Source: Saccharina japonica (Eukaryota; Sar; Phaeophyceae; Laminariales; Laminariaceae). Taken from it: 64,000 nt of DNA. The position numbers and the translations under genes are program-made. Under the pieces are notes generated by a model. It saw only the letters and a program-made list of their open reading frames with translations, made no database searches and was not told where the DNA came from. Location: the NCBI GenBank assembly GCA_008828725.1, contig MEHQ01002765.1, forward strand, positions 505,219-569,218. The letters run 5' to 3'. Below are positions 63,974-64,000 of this stretch, piece by piece. Positions within the stretch are counted from its first letter, which is position 1. The number at the start of each line of letters is the position of its first letter.

Positions 63974-64000
63974 TGAGTATACTCCAACACAAGAAATAAA

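Overview
This window is nuclear DNA of a eukaryote. It holds two spliced protein-coding genes that can be supported; nearly everything else is intron or intergenic DNA crowded with small non-autonomous DNA transposons (MITEs). GT-AG introns, signal-peptide secretion, TTAGGG-type telomere units, CAA/CAG microsatellites and C-rich runs fit a large-genome protist, possibly a stramenopile alga such as a brown alga. That placement is an inference only; no rRNA, organellar or marker gene is present to prove it.

The genes are paralogues arranged tail to tail. Gene A (+ strand) enters from the left edge and ends at 13343. Six exons are visible (877-1022, 2078-2228, 5917-6104, 8362-8449, 11434-11546, 13298-13343), giving the last 243 residues; its first two exons lie outside the window. 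Gene B (- strand) is complete: eight exons from the ATG at 61030 to the stop at 24946, coding for 360 residues over 36 kb, with one intron of 22,395 bp. All six shared exons keep the same splice phases and four have identical lengths up to the stop codon. Both encode a secreted, Cys-rich, right-handed parallel beta-helix (pectin-lyase-like) protein.

Between the genes (13344-24945) lie MITEs, a 420-bp tandem satellite (17055-18465) and a short head-to-head telomere-repeat palindrome (21761-21788).

The dominant repeat, called M1 here, is a 230-260 bp MITE present in more than 40 full or broken copies on both strands. Its terminal inverted repeat starts GACGCRTGCTACGRTAGAGG, and eleven copies are flanked by exact 4-bp target duplications. 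Two further families (M2, M3) have different interiors but share the core YACGRTAGRGG and 4-bp duplications. Many insertions are nested, so relative ages can be read. Lesser repeats are a PIF/Harbinger (Tourist-like) hairpin, an 0.9-kb foldback element, three TA-flanked MITE families, a tRNA-derived SINE pair and a 165-bp three-copy family. No transposase gene was found, so the MITEs must be mobilised from elsewhere.
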